Source: Massilia mucilaginosa (lineage in GTDB: Bacteria > Pseudomonadota > Gammaproteobacteria > Burkholderiales > Burkholderiaceae_D). From it: 64,000 nucleotides of DNA. The notes below the pieces were generated by a model. That model made no database searches, was not told the origin of the DNA, and saw only the letters and a list, made by a program, of their open reading frames with translations. The stretch covers positions 245,205-309,204 of the forward strand of contig NZ_WHJH01000002.1 of assembly GCF_011682145.1 (NCBI RefSeq), in the 5' to 3' direction. The position numbers were made by a program, and so were the translations under genes. Shown in pieces: positions 11,156 to 20,570 of this stretch; the stretch's first letter is position 1; each line of letters starts with the position of its first letter.

Positions 11156-12361
11156 ATGGAGTTTGATATGGTCGATAACGCAGCACTAGGAACCGTCATC
11201 AAGGTCGTCGGCGTCGGCGGAGCAGGTGGCAATGCGGTTCAGCACATGATCAACAAGGGCGTGTCGGGCGTTGAGTTCATCGCGGCCAATACCGATTCGC
11301 AGGCGCTGGCCAAGTCCAGCGCGCACAACATCATCCAGATCGGCGAGTCTGGCCTGGGCGCCGGCATGAAGCCGACCGTCGGCCGCCAGCTGGCCGAAGA
11401 ATCGCGTGCGCGCATCGAAGACGCGCTGCGCGGCGCGCACATGGTCTTTATCGCGGCGGGCATGGGCGGCGGCACCGGTACCGGCGCCGCTCCGATCGTG
11501 GCCGAAATCGCCAAGTCGCTCGGTGCGCTGACGGTGGCCGTGGTCTCGAAGCCGTTCTCGTACGAAGGCCAGAAGTGCATGGACGTGGCCGAGAGCGGGC
11601 TCGAAGAACTGTCGCTGCACGTCGACTCCCTGATCATCATCCTCAACGAAAAGCTCGAAGAGATCTACGAAGATGAATCGATGATCGAGTGGATGCGCCA
11701 CGCCGACGATGTGCTCAACAACGCGGTGGCCGGTATCGCCGAGATCATCAACGTGCCGGGCCACATCAACGTCGACTTCAACGACGTCAAGACCATCATG
11801 GGCGAGCAGGGCAAGGCCATGATGGGCACCGCGACCGCCAGCGGAGTCGATCGCGCGCGCATCGCGGCCGAGCAGGCAGTCGCTTCGCCGCTGCTCGACG
11901 GGATCGACCTGTCGGGCGCGCGCGGCGTGCTGGTCAACGTCACCGCCAGCCGTGGTCTCAAGGGTAAAGAGATCAAGGAAGTCATGGCGGCCGTGCGCGC
12001 GTTTGCGGCGCCGGATGCGTCGATCGCGCAGGGTATCGCGTACGACGACGAAATGGGCGACGACATCCGCGTGACGGTGGTGGCGACGGGCCTGGGCAAG
12101 GCCAAGAAGGCCATGCAGCTGGTGCAGCAGCCGATGCTGCGCACCGGTACCCACAACGGCCCGGCCATGTCGGCCGGCGGTGTGGGCGCGACGGTGGGCG
12201 TGTCGATGGGTTCCGGCTCGGCCAGCGGCCACGCGATGGAAGGCATGAAGCAGCCAGCCGTGTGGCGCCGCGAGCAGGCCTCCGAGCAGGTCCAGGCGAT
12301 GCAGCGCAATGGCGTGGAAACCTACGACATCCCGGCGTTCCTGCGCAAGCAAGCCGATTGA
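11156..12361 (+). CDS. ftsZ: cell division protein FtsZ
   Basis: FtsZ is the tubulin-like GTPase that forms the Z ring. AGGAG (11145-11149) lies six bases before the ATG and supports the start MEFDMVDNA. The 401-residue product has the GTP loops VGVGGAGGNAVQHM and the tubulin signature GGGTGTGAAPIVAE, plus a T7-loop NVDFNDVKTIM. A linker rich in Gly and Ser leads to the conserved C-terminal peptide YDIPAFLRKQAD, which binds FtsA and ZapD (ZapD is encoded in this window at 31.5-32.2 kb). A strong terminator follows directly. Confidence 0.99.
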   Translation: MEFDMVDNAALGTVIKVVGVGGAGGNAVQHMINKGVSGVEFIAANTDSQALAKSSAHNIIQIGESGLGAGMKPTVGRQLAEESRARIEDALRGAHMVFIAAGMGGGTGTGAAPIVAEIAKSLGALTVAVVSKPFSYEGQKCMDVAESGLEELSLHVDSLIIILNEKLEEIYEDESMIEWMRHADDVLNNAVAGIAEIINVPGHINVDFNDVKTIMGEQGKAMMGTATASGVDRARIAAEQAVASPLLDGIDLSGARGVLVNVTASRGLKGKEIKEVMAAVRAFAAPDASIAQGIAYDDEMGDDIRVTVVATGLGKAKKAMQLVQQPMLRTGTHNGPAMSAGGVGATVGVSMGSGSASGHAMEGMKQPAVWRREQASEQVQAMQRNGVETYDIPAFLRKQAD

Positions 12362-12382
12362 TCGGGCAGCAAGCCTGATGAC

Positions 12383-12408
12383 AAGCCGGGGCGAGCCCCG
12401 GCTTTTTT
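12383..12408 (+). terminator. Rho-independent terminator after ftsZ
   Basis: A perfect 9-bp stem (AAGCCGGGG with CCCCGGCTT) closes a CGAG loop and runs into six T residues. It lies 21 bases past the ftsZ stop and marks the end of the dcw transcription block. Confidence 0.9.
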
Positions 12409-12420
12409 GCGCGCCGGCGC

Positions 12421-12450
12421 TGTCCCGGCGGTGTCTGTCCCGGCGGTGTC
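12421..12450. repeat. two perfect tandem copies of a 15-bp unit
   Basis: The unit TGTCCCGGCGGTGTC occurs twice head to tail (12421-12435 and 12436-12450) and abuts the left arm of the inverted repeat that follows. It is non-coding and lies between the ftsZ terminator and the next gene. Probably part of one compound REP-like element. Confidence 0.8.
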
Positions 12451-12545
12451 AGGTCTGACATTCGGACACGAGCTGAACAATTCCGAGCTATCGAACCGGG
12501 CGCTCAAGTGATGAGGTCGTGTCCGAACGTCAGACCTGGCACCGC
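12443..12545. repeat. REP/BIME-like imperfect inverted repeat
   Basis: The left arm is 12443-12471 and the right arm 12517-12545. They are inverted copies matching at 27 of 29 positions, with a 45-base spacer. The core of the arm is CAGGTCTGAC followed by TTCGGACACGA. Long inverted arms in an intergenic region of a GC-rich beta-proteobacterium resemble REP-type palindromes. Copy number elsewhere cannot be judged here. The upstream end of the frame of the next gene runs into the right arm. Confidence 0.75.
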
Positions 12546-12569
12546 GGCGGACTTAAGGCAGGTAAAAAC

Positions 12570-14030
12570 ATGACGCAGGAACTCTTTCCAGGTAAAACGA
12601 TGTGCGGTGCCGTCGCCATCCTGTGCCTGGCCTGCCCGCCGGCGCCGGCCTGCTCGGTGGCGTATGAGGTGCGGGTCGACCAGATCAAGCCGCAGGATGG
12701 TTTTGTCACGCGCGCCCTCGCGCCACGCGCGCCGGTGCACCTGCCCGCCAACGCGGCGGGCGTCGTCTATCAGTCGACTTCCGCGCTCGACGCCAGCGCC
12801 TTCACGATCGACGAGGAGGGCGGCCAGGCCGGCCTGGCGCTGCGCGTGCGGCCGCTGGCGGCGCCCGGCCGCTTACGCATGCTGGCGGCCATGCGCGAGG
12901 TCAACCAGCGCAAGGCGACGCTGTTCCGGGTCGAGCCGCGCGCCGGCTTCGAGCCCGGCAAGACGTACGCGATCCGGCGCGGCGCGCAGGTGGTACGGGT
13001 GCATATCGACCCGGCAGTGGTCGAGATGCGAAGCGCTGCCGTCGATCTGGTGCCCCTGCCGGGCGCGCATCTGGAAACGGTCATCCATGCCGATCCGTGT
13101 TATCCGAGCGCCAGCCGGCCGGCCAGGCAGGAATTGAGATATGCGCTTCCCGCGCAGGCGCAGCCGTATCGCCATCTGATGCTGTCGCTGTTGCTGCGTA
13201 CTGACACGCAGCCCGGCCCCATGCCGGGTTCGCCCGACCCGGTCGACTTTCCCTTGCTGACCGATGCGTCGTTCTTCGGGCTGGGCGACCAGGTGCGCAC
13301 GATTGCCCTCGACGCCGGCGTGCCGCTGACGATCGACTCCGGCGCTGTCGTCGCCTTCCTGGAAGTTGACGATGGCTGGCATCGCAGCGTTAGCCACCGC
13401 ATCACGCTCGATCCGGCCACGCTGCCGGTGTACGACAGCCTCGATTATCTGCGCGCCGCCATCGGCGGCGGCGACAGCGCGGCGATCCGCGCGCAGCTGG
13501 CGTTGACGCCGGTGCGCGAATCGGACTACGCGGTCGATCAGCCGGATGACGCCGAATCCGCGCTGCGCGCCCGGGCGGAAATCATCCTGCAACGCTGGCG
13601 CGTGGCGCGTCGTCACGCCGCGCTGGAGCGCAGCTTGAACCGCCTCGGACGGCATCGCGACCCTGCCGTGCGCGGCGAGGCGCTGCGTGCCCTGGCGCGC
13701 GCGCAAACGATCCGTCCACGCGATCCGGAGGTCACCCGCAAGGCGGTCGTGCGGCTGGTGCGTTCGCTGCGCGACCCCGAGCTGGCGGTACGGCGCAGCG
13801 CGGTCCTGGCCTTGCTGGACGTGGGCGAGCACTTGAACGACGGGTGGATTCTCCGCACCGACGCCTGGCAGAATGTGAATCCATATTGCGCGCAGCCCGA
13901 TTCCGGCATTTGCAGGCTGTTCGAGGCATTCCGGCCCGCGCGTTCGTCGTTCGCGGCCTTTGCGGCCCATCCCGACGCCAGGGTGCGGCGGCGCGCCGCG
14001 GCGCTGGCACACGCCCTCGGCCCCCGCTGA
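12570..14030 (+). CDS. uncharacterised exported protein with HEAT-like C-terminal repeats
   Basis: I do not recognise a named family. The ATG at 12570 is chosen because GGCAGG precedes it by about seven bases; an ATG at 12600 is an alternative. The 486-residue product begins with a hydrophobic, Cys-containing stretch (CGAVAILCLACPPAPACS) that looks like a signal peptide, possibly of a lipoprotein. The C-terminal third (about residues 355-430) has alpha-helical repeats such as RDPELAVRRSAVLALLD and RDPAVRGEALRALARA, typical of HEAT-like repeats. It has its own short upstream region after the REP-like element. It interrupts the otherwise conserved ftsZ-peroxiredoxin-lpxC stretch, suggesting an insertion. 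Confidence 0.7.
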   Translation: MTQELFPGKTMCGAVAILCLACPPAPACSVAYEVRVDQIKPQDGFVTRALAPRAPVHLPANAAGVVYQSTSALDASAFTIDEEGGQAGLALRVRPLAAPGRLRMLAAMREVNQRKATLFRVEPRAGFEPGKTYAIRRGAQVVRVHIDPAVVEMRSAAVDLVPLPGAHLETVIHADPCYPSASRPARQELRYALPAQAQPYRHLMLSLLLRTDTQPGPMPGSPDPVDFPLLTDASFFGLGDQVRTIALDAGVPLTIDSGAVVAFLEVDDGWHRSVSHRITLDPATLPVYDSLDYLRAAIGGGDSAAIRAQLALTPVRESDYAVDQPDDAESALRARAEIILQRWRVARRHAALERSLNRLGRHRDPAVRGEALRALARAQTIRPRDPEVTRKAVVRLVRSLRDPELAVRRSAVLALLDVGEHLNDGWILRTDAWQNVNPYCAQPDSGICRLFEAFRPARSSFAAFAAHPDARVRRRAAALAHALGPR

Positions 14031-14116
14031 GGCGCGTGCGGCGGGCGCACGCCTGCAGGATCGGCAAGGATCAGGCATACTAGCCGTCTTATCAACCCAA
14101 CATTATGGAGCCTCGA

Positions 14117-14623
14117 ATGACTATTAAAATCGGCGACCGCCTGCCGGAAGGCACCCTCTCTGAATTCGTCGAGACCGAAACCGAAGGCTGCTCGCTCGGC
14201 CCCAACACCTTCCAGGTAGCTGATCTGGTCAAGGGCAAGAAGATCGCGATCTTCGGCCTGCCGGGCGCCTACACCCCGACCTGCTCCGCACAGCACGTGC
14301 CGGGCTACGTCAAGCTGGCCGACGAACTCAAAGCCAAGGGCGTCGACGAAATCTGGTGCATCTCGGTCAATGACGCTTTCGTCATGGGCGCCTGGGGCCG
14401 CGACCAGAAGGCCACCGGCATCGTGCGCATGATGGCCGACGGTAACGCCGCCTACAGCAAGGCACTCGGCCTGGACGCCGACTTCTCCAAGTTCGGCATG
14501 GGCACGCGCTCGCAGCGCTACTCGCTGCTGGTCGAAGATGGCGTGGTCAAGCAGTTGAACGTGGAGCAGGGCGGCGCTTTTGAAGTGTCGAACGCCGAAA
14601 CGCTGCTAAAGCAAGTCGCTTAA
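14117..14623 (+). CDS. peroxiredoxin of the Prx5-like redoxin family
   Basis: A thiol peroxidase that reduces hydrogen and organic peroxides. The ATG at 14117 is preferred to one at 14105 because GGAG (14107-14110) sits six bases before it. The 168-residue protein has the peroxidatic-cysteine motif PGAYTPTCSAQHVPGY and the conserved MGAWGRDQKATG and GTRSQRYSLLVEDG segments of the family. It is monocistronic, with a terminator just downstream. A peroxiredoxin near ftsZ and lpxC is common in Burkholderiales as far as I recall. Confidence 0.92.
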   Translation: MTIKIGDRLPEGTLSEFVETETEGCSLGPNTFQVADLVKGKKIAIFGLPGAYTPTCSAQHVPGYVKLADELKAKGVDEIWCISVNDAFVMGAWGRDQKATGIVRMMADGNAAYSKALGLDADFSKFGMGTRSQRYSLLVEDGVVKQLNVEQGGAFEVSNAETLLKQVA

Positions 14624-14649
14624 TACCTATCTGCCACCTCAGTCGCACA

Positions 14650-14673
14650 AACGGCGCCGCGGCGCCGTTTTTT
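14650..14673 (+). terminator. Rho-independent terminator after the peroxiredoxin gene
   Basis: A perfect palindromic stem with arms AACGGCGCCG and CGGCGCCGTT runs into TTTTTT and lies about 27 bases past the stop codon. The next gene begins eight bases later. Confidence 0.85.
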
Positions 14674-14681
14674 ACATCGCC

Positions 14682-15131
14682 ATGCATATTCGAACCGAAA
14701 CACCACGCCAGAGCGACGTCATCGCCATGCTCGCACGGCTGGACGCCTATTTTGCCGATCTTTATCCGCCCGAGAGCAACCACCTGATGGACGTCGACTC
14801 GCTCTGCCAGCGCGGGGTGGTGTTCCTGGTCGCGCGCGATGAGCAAGGCCGCGCGCTTGGCTGCGGCGCCTGCGTCGACCGCGGCGGCTACGGCGAAGTC
14901 AAACGCATGTACGTCGAACCGGCCAGCCGTGGCAAGGGCGTGGGCGGCAAGCTGCTGGGCGAGATTGCGCGCCATGCGGCGGCCGCCGGCCTGCCCGCGT
15001 TGATGCTCGAAGCGGGTATCAGCCAGCCGGAAGCCATCGGCCTGTATGAGCGCGACGGCTTTATCCGCTGCGCGCCGTTCGGCGACTATCAGCCCGATCC
15101 ACTGAGCCTGTTCATGGTCAAGCGCCTGTGA
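14682..15131 (+). CDS. GNAT family N-acetyltransferase
   Basis: The 149-residue product is a single GNAT domain that would transfer an acetyl group from acetyl-CoA to an unknown amine. The acetyl-CoA-binding motif A is visible as VKRMYVEPASRGKGVGGKLL, with the C-terminal motif EAIGLYERDGF. It overlaps the following transporter gene by one base, which suggests coexpression. The substrate cannot be inferred. Confidence 0.88.
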   Translation: MHIRTETPRQSDVIAMLARLDAYFADLYPPESNHLMDVDSLCQRGVVFLVARDEQGRALGCGACVDRGGYGEVKRMYVEPASRGKGVGGKLLGEIARHAAAAGLPALMLEAGISQPEAIGLYERDGFIRCAPFGDYQPDPLSLFMVKRL

Positions 15132-16009
15132 TGGCGCGTAGCGGAAATCTGCGCGCCATCTACGCGATGCTGATCGCGGTGGCCATGTTCTCGCTGATGG
15201 ACACGGTGATGAAGCTGCTGTCGGCGCATTATCCGGCGCTGCAGGTGGCCGCCATGCGCGGCCTGTCGTCGCTGCCGCTGGTGTTCGCGTACGTGCTCTG
15301 GCGCGGCGCGTTCGCCAGCGCCCTGCAGGTACGCTGGCCGCTGCACCTGCTGCGCGCGGCCCTGAGCATCACCATGCTTGGGCTGTTCGCCTTCGGCCTG
15401 CGCAATCTGTCGCTGGCCGAAGCGTATTCGATCTTCTTCATCGCACCCGCGCTGATCACCGCCTTGTCGGTGGTGTTCCTGAAAGAGAGCGTCAACCTGG
15501 CGCGCTGGGTCGCCATTGCGGTCGGCCTGGGCGGGGTGCTGGTGGTGCTGCGCCCGAGCGGGGCGGGCATGCTGACCCTGGGCGGGCTGGCGGTGCTGGG
15601 CGCGGCACTGTGCTACGCGGTGTCGGCGATTACTACCCGCATCGTCGGGCGCACCGACCGCGCCGAGCACATGGTGCTGTGGCTGATGGTGTTCCTGGCC
15701 ATTGGCGCCACCACCCTGGCCGCGCCCAACTGGGTGGCGGTGCGCAGCGCCGATGTGTGGCTGCTGTGCGGCCTGTCGCTCAGCGGCTTCCTGGGCCAGC
15801 TGGCGGTGACCGAAGCGTTCAACTCGGGCGAGGCTTCGCGCGTGGCGCCGTTCGAGTATTCGGGACTGGCCTGGGGCGTGGGGCTGGACTGGCTCCTGTG
15901 GCGCACCCTGCCCGACCAGTACACCCTGATCGGCGCGGCCATCATCATCGGCAGCGGCATCTACCTGGTGCGGCACGAGCGCGCGCACGCCCAGGCCGAG
16001 CATCCGTAA
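15131..16009 (+). CDS. DMT superfamily (EamA) transporter
   Basis: The 292-residue inner-membrane protein has ten predicted helices in two EamA repeats (for example [19 protein letters not shown] in the first and [20 protein letters not shown] in the second). DMT proteins export metabolites such as amino acids or nucleotides; nothing here fixes the substrate. The ATG at 15131 overlaps the GNAT stop by one base; a GTG three bases earlier is possible. Confidence 0.88.
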   Translation: MARSGNLRAIYAMLIAVAMFSLMDTVMKLLSAHYPALQVAAMRGLSSLPLVFAYVLWRGAFASALQVRWPLHLLRAALSITMLGLFAFGLRNLSLAEAYSIFFIAPALITALSVVFLKESVNLARWVAIAVGLGGVLVVLRPSGAGMLTLGGLAVLGAALCYAVSAITTRIVGRTDRAEHMVLWLMVFLAIGATTLAAPNWVAVRSADVWLLCGLSLSGFLGQLAVTEAFNSGEASRVAPFEYSGLAWGVGLDWLLWRTLPDQYTLIGAAIIIGSGIYLVRHERAHAQAEHP

Positions 16010-16050
16010 TCGATCGGAAGAACCCGGCAGCGCCCGCCCATCAAGTTCGC

Positions 16051-16056
16051 TATAAT
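16051..16056 (+). promoter_or_regulatory. candidate -10 box giving a leaderless lpxC transcript
   Basis: A perfect TATAAT ends six bases before the lpxC ATG, so transcription would begin at or next to the start codon. No good -35 hexamer is seen 16-18 bases upstream. No Shine-Dalgarno sequence precedes the ATG either, which fits a leaderless message. Confidence 0.5.
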
Positions 16057-16062
16057 CGCCGG

Positions 16063-16998
16063 ATGTTAAAACAAAGAACCGTCAAACAACTGGTGCGCAC
16101 CGTCGGCGTGGGGCTGCACTCCGGGACCAAGGTCGAGCTGACCCTGCGCCCGGCCGCGATCGACACCGGCATCGTGTTCCGCCGCGTCGACCTGGACCCG
16201 GTGGTGGAGTTTCCGGCCAGTGCCGGCGTGGTGGGCGATACCCGCATGGCGTCGGTGCTGGTCAAGGACGACGCGCGCGTGTCCACCGTGGAGCACCTGA
16301 TGTCGGCCTGCGCCGGGCTCGGGATCGATAACCTGTACGTGGACGTGTCGGCCGAAGAGATTCCGATCATGGACGGCTCGGCCTCGTCGTTCGTCTTTTT
16401 GCTGCAACAGGCGGGCGTGCAGGAGCAGGGCGCGGCGAAAAAATTCATCCGCGTGCTGAAAGACGTGGAAGTGCGCCAGGGCAGCGGCGCCAACGAAAAA
16501 TGGGCGCGCCTGACCCCGTACGACGGCTTCAAGCTCGATTTTTTCATCGAATTCAATCATCCGGCGGTCGATGGCACGACCCAGCGCGCGTTCGTCGACT
16601 TCGGCGACGTCTCGTACGTGCACGACGTGGCGCGCGCGCGCACCTTCGGCTTCATGCAGGACGTGGAAAGCCTGCGCGGCATGGGCCTGGCGCGCGGCGG
16701 TTCGCTCGAAAACGCGATCGTGATGGACGAGTACCGCATCCTCAATTCCGATGGCCTGCGCTACGACGACGAATTCGTGCGCCACAAGATCCTCGATGCG
16801 ATCGGCGACCTGTACCTGGTCGGGCACCCGCTGCTGGCAGGGTACGAGGCGCACAAGTCGGGCCATGCGCTCAACAACCTGCTGCTGCTCGAACTGCTCA
16901 AGCATCCGGATGCCTACGAAATTGTCGCGTTCGATAAACCCGGCACGGCTCCGGCCTCGTACGTGCGCCAGATGGCGCGCGAGTGGGCGCTTACCTAG
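16063..16998 (+). CDS. lpxC: UDP-3-O-acyl-N-acetylglucosamine deacetylase
   Basis: LpxC is the zinc enzyme of the committed step of lipid A synthesis. The start [20 protein letters not shown] matches the family N-terminus and gives a typical 311 residues. Zinc ligands are visible in [17 protein letters not shown] (His) and [10 protein letters not shown] (His and Asp), with the catalytic [10 protein letters not shown] histidine near residue 265. It is preceded by its own TATAAT with no leader. It is convergent with the next gene, with 21 bases between stops. Confidence 0.97.
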   Translation: MLKQRTVKQLVRTVGVGLHSGTKVELTLRPAAIDTGIVFRRVDLDPVVEFPASAGVVGDTRMASVLVKDDARVSTVEHLMSACAGLGIDNLYVDVSAEEIPIMDGSASSFVFLLQQAGVQEQGAAKKFIRVLKDVEVRQGSGANEKWARLTPYDGFKLDFFIEFNHPAVDGTTQRAFVDFGDVSYVHDVARARTFGFMQDVESLRGMGLARGGSLENAIVMDEYRILNSDGLRYDDEFVRHKILDAIGDLYLVGHPLLAGYEAHKSGHALNNLLLLELLKHPDAYEIVAFDKPGTAPASYVRQMAREWALT

Positions 16999-17019
16999 AC
17001 GCCGCCATCGCGCACCGCG

Positions 17020-17484
17020 CTAGCGCTGGCGCGCCGCCATCGCCTTGACGGCGGCGATCAGGGTGGCGTTGGCCTTTGTTTTCGGCAGCGCGTCGCCGAG
17101 CGCTTCGAACGCCGAGCGCGCCGTGCCGGGCAGGATCAGCTGGTGCGTGTGCACCACCTGGGGAATGCTGCGCGTGACCTGCACCTTCAGTTTGATCTCG
17201 TCGATATGCCAGCCGCGCTGTTGCAGCGCCCCCTGCAGCTTGGGCAGCTGCTGTTTGAGCTTGGCGGCGACGGCCGAACTGGGCACGGCCAGCACCAGGC
17301 GCGCGTCTTCGAACGAGAGCACGTCGCAGTTGCCGAACATGGGCGGCAGCGCCCTGGCGCAGTCGCTTTGCAGGCTGGCCATGCGCATCGCCGTCGGCAG
17401 CAGGGCCGCCATTTTGTCGTTACGCTTGAGAAAATCGGTAGCGACAATCGAGGTGCGGCGCGTCTTGGTTCCGTAGATATGCAT
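17020..17484 (-). CDS. DUF721 (DciA-like) protein
   Basis: The 154-residue product matches the DUF721 layout: a basic N-terminus, then about 100 residues with LLPTAMRMASLQSDCARALP and VLSFEDARLVLAVPSSAVAA. The family includes DciA, which helps load the replicative helicase in bacteria lacking DnaC. That role is established for other DciA proteins and inferred here. The start MHIYGTKTRR at 17484 is preferred to an upstream ATG at 17496. The gene faces lpxC and is divergent from secA. Confidence 0.75.
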   Translation of the reverse strand: MHIYGTKTRRTSIVATDFLKRNDKMAALLPTAMRMASLQSDCARALPPMFGNCDVLSFEDARLVLAVPSSAVAAKLKQQLPKLQGALQQRGWHIDEIKLKVQVTRSIPQVVHTHQLILPGTARSAFEALGDALPKTKANATLIAAVKAMAARQR

Positions 17485-17709
17485 AAGGCGCAACATAGCA
17501 CAGCGCGCGGCGCCCCGCCACCAGCGCGTCCCGGAGTCATTTTATTAACTTTGTTTTGCCCCTGTCCCTTGAGTTCCGGGCCAATATCCCCAAGTGTGGC
17601 CGTATCGCATGATAAAATCACAGTCTTTTTTGCATAGTCGGCCGTTGGGTGATATGTTTTTGCTATCATTGCGGCTTCTTTTTGCGGCGTTTTTTTCAAG
17701 AATTCAAGC

Positions 17710-20460
17710 ATGTCATTACTGACCCAGATTTTCGGTAGCCGCAACCAGCGGCTGCTCAAGCAATATCAAAAAACCGTGCGCGAGATTAACGCGCTCGAGC
17801 CACAGATCGAAAAGCTGTCGGACGCTGAACTCCAAGCGAAGACGCCGCAGTTCAAGGATCGCGTCGCGAAGGGCGAAACGCTCGACCAGCTGCTGCCGGA
17901 AGCATTCGCGGTGTGCCGCGAAGCGGCCAAGCGGGTGCTCAAGATGCGCCACTTCGATGTGCAGATGATCGGCGGGATGGTCCTCCATTACGGCAAAATC
18001 GCCGAGATGGGCACCGGCGAGGGCAAGACGCTGATGGCGACCCTGCCGACCTACCTGAACGCGCTGTCCGGCAAGGGCGTGCACGTCATCACGGTCAACG
18101 ACTACCTGGCCCAGCGCGATGCCGAGTGGATGGGGCGCCTGTACGGCTGGCTGGGCCTCTCCACCGGCATCAACCTGTCGCAGATGGACCACGGCGTCAA
18201 GCAGGCCGCCTACGCCTCCGACATCACCTACGGCACCAACAACGAATTCGGTTTCGACTACCTGCGCGACAATATGGTGTTCGAGGCCAGCGAGCGCGTT
18301 CAGCGCAGCCTCAATTTCGCGGTGGTCGATGAAGTCGACTCGATCCTGATCGATGAAGCGCGTACGCCGCTGATCATCTCGGGCCAGGCGGAAAACCACA
18401 CCGAGCTGTATCACCAGATTAACTCGCTGCCGGCCATGCTGACCCTGCAGATCGGCGAAGATACGCCGGACGGCAAGGGCGTGGTCTCGGTCCCTGGCGA
18501 CTACACCAAGGACGAAAAAGCGCACACCGTGCTGCTGACCGAACGCGGTCACGAGAACGCCGAGGCGATGCTGACCAAAATGGGCCTGCTGCCGGAAGGC
18601 GCCTCGCTCTACGACGCCGCCCACATCACCCTGATCCACCACCTGTACGCGGCCCTGCGCGCGCACGCGCTGTACCACAAGGATCAGCATTACGTGGTGC
18701 AGAACGATGAAGTGGTGATCGTCGACGAATTCACCGGCCGCCTGATGACCGGGCGCCGCTGGTCCGACGGCCTGCACCAGGCGGTCGAAGCGAAAGAGGG
18801 CGTGCGCATCCAGAACGAGAACCAGACCCTGGCCTCGATCACGTTCCAGAACTACTTCCGCATGTACGGCAAGCTGTCCGGCATGACCGGCACGGCCGAC
18901 ACCGAAGCGTACGAATTCCAGGAAATCTACGGTCTCGAGACCGTGGTCATTCCGCCCAACCGCCCGTCGCAGCGCAAGGACCGCCAGGACCAGGTGTACA
19001 AGTCCTCGGCCGAGAAATACAACGCGATGCTGATCGATATCCGCGATTGCTACGAGCGCGGGCAGCCGGTGCTGGTGGGTACCACCTCGATCGAAAACTC
19101 CGAGATGCTGTCGGGGATACTCGACAAGGCCAAGCTGGCGCACAACGTCCTCAATGCGAAGCAGCATGCGCGCGAGGCCGAAATCATCGCCCAGGCGGGC
19201 CGTCCGAAGATGATCACCATCGCCACCAACATGGCCGGCCGTGGTACCGACATCGTCCTGGGCGGTAACGTCGAGAAGCAGATCCAGATCATTGAAGCCA
19301 ATGCCGCGCTGTCGGACGCCGACAAGGCGGCCCAGGCCGAAAAGATCCGCAGCGAGTGGAAGTCGCTCAACGAACACGTGGTGGGCGCCGGCGGCCTGCA
19401 CATCATCGGCACCGAGCGCCACGAATCGCGCCGCGTCGACAACCAGCTGCGTGGCCGTTCCGGCCGCCAGGGCGACCCGGGGTCGTCGCGCTTCTACCTG
19501 TCGCTCGACGACGCGCTGCTGCGCATCTTCGCGGGCGACCGCGTGCGCGCCATCATGGACCGCCTGAAAATGCCGGAAGGCGAACCGATTGAAGCGGGCA
19601 TCGTTTCGCGCTCGATCGAATCGGCCCAGCGCAAGGTCGAGGCACGCAACTTCGATATCCGCAAACAGCTGCTCGAATACGACGACGTGGCCAACGACCA
19701 GCGCAAGGTGATCTACACCCAGCGTAACGAACTGCTGGAAACGACCGACATCGCCGAACTGATTGCCTCGCTGCGCGCCGGTGTGTTCACCGACGTGGTG
19801 CATGCCTACGTGCCGGAAGAATCGGTCGAAGAGCAGTGGGACATCGCCGGCCTCGAAACGACCCTGGCCACCGAATGGCAGCTCAACGTGCCGCTGGCGC
19901 AGATGCTGGCCACCGATACCAGCATGACCGACGACGACATCCGCGAGCGCGTGCTGGCCGCTGCCGACGCTTCGTACGACAGCAAGATCGCGATTGTCGG
20001 CAAGGAGTCGTTCGGCGGCTTCGAGCGCAACGTCATGCTGCAAAGCGTGGACAGCCACTGGCGCGAACACCTGGCGGCTTTGGACCACCTGCGCCAGGGT
20101 ATCCACCTGCGCGGCTATGCGCAGAAGAACCCGAAGCAGGAGTACAAGCGCGAAGCGTTCGAGCTGTTCGGATCGATGCTGGACATGATCAAGAACGAAG
20201 TGATCCGCATGATCATGACGGTACGGATCCAGTCGCGCGAAGAGATCGACGCGGCCGAGGCGGCGATGCACCAGTCGCACGTCGAAAACGTCAGCTACCA
20301 GCACGCGGACTTCAATCCGGATACCGCGCCGGAAGACTTGCTGGCGCCCCTCGGCGCGCCTGGCGAAGACGAGATGCTCGGACCGAAGGTCGGCCGCAAC
20401 GACCCATGCCCTTGCGGCAGCGGCAAGAAGTACAAGGCATGCCACGGCAAGCTCGCATAA
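17710..20460 (+). CDS. secA: preprotein translocase ATPase SecA
   Basis: SecA drives export of unfolded preproteins through SecYEG. The 916-residue length is standard. Visible features are the Walker A region [17 protein letters not shown], the Walker B motif [17 protein letters not shown], the second nucleotide-binding domain ([33 protein letters not shown]), and the C-terminal zinc-binding and SecB-binding tail [25 protein letters not shown] box about 95 bases upstream (17612-17618) may be its -10 element, though no clear -35 was seen. A strong terminator follows. Confidence 0.99.
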   Translation: MSLLTQIFGSRNQRLLKQYQKTVREINALEPQIEKLSDAELQAKTPQFKDRVAKGETLDQLLPEAFAVCREAAKRVLKMRHFDVQMIGGMVLHYGKIAEMGTGEGKTLMATLPTYLNALSGKGVHVITVNDYLAQRDAEWMGRLYGWLGLSTGINLSQMDHGVKQAAYASDITYGTNNEFGFDYLRDNMVFEASERVQRSLNFAVVDEVDSILIDEARTPLIISGQAENHTELYHQINSLPAMLTLQIGEDTPDGKGVVSVPGDYTKDEKAHTVLLTERGHENAEAMLTKMGLLPEGASLYDAAHITLIHHLYAALRAHALYHKDQHYVVQNDEVVIVDEFTGRLMTGRRWSDGLHQAVEAKEGVRIQNENQTLASITFQNYFRMYGKLSGMTGTADTEAYEFQEIYGLETVVIPPNRPSQRKDRQDQVYKSSAEKYNAMLIDIRDCYERGQPVLVGTTSIENSEMLSGILDKAKLAHNVLNAKQHAREAEIIAQAGRPKMITIATNMAGRGTDIVLGGNVEKQIQIIEANAALSDADKAAQAEKIRSEWKSLNEHVVGAGGLHIIGTERHESRRVDNQLRGRSGRQGDPGSSRFYLSLDDALLRIFAGDRVRAIMDRLKMPEGEPIEAGIVSRSIESAQRKVEARNFDIRKQLLEYDDVANDQRKVIYTQRNELLETTDIAELIASLRAGVFTDVVHAYVPEESVEEQWDIAGLETTLATEWQLNVPLAQMLATDTSMTDDDIRERVLAAADASYDSKIAIVGKESFGGFERNVMLQSVDSHWREHLAALDHLRQGIHLRGYAQKNPKQEYKREAFELFGSMLDMIKNEVIRMIMTVRIQSREEIDAAEAAMHQSHVENVSYQHADFNPDTAPEDLLAPLGAPGEDEMLGPKVGRNDPCPCGSGKKYKACHGKLA

Positions 20461-20479
20461 AGCGCCCGGCATGACCGAC

Positions 20480-20517
20480 AGGGGAGGCAGAACGTGATGT
20501 TCCGCCTCCCCTTTTTT
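20480..20517 (+). terminator. Rho-independent terminator after secA
   Basis: A 13-bp stem with one mismatch (AGGGGAGGC.GAAC pairing with GTTC.GCCTCCCCT) closes a short loop and runs into TTTTTT, starting 20 bases past the secA stop. Confidence 0.88.
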
Positions 20518-20570
20518 ACGGCTGCGCGGTCTTTGGCGCGGCCATATCGCCATCCCATAAGGAGATTTTC

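Noticed and set aside
12519..12569. GTG start further upstream for the HEAT-like protein
   Set aside because: The added residues come from the REP-like repeat arm and would hide the signal peptide.
17716..20553. A 945-codon open frame antisense to secA
   Set aside because: The secA reading is certain from motifs; the antisense frame is a codon-bias shadow.
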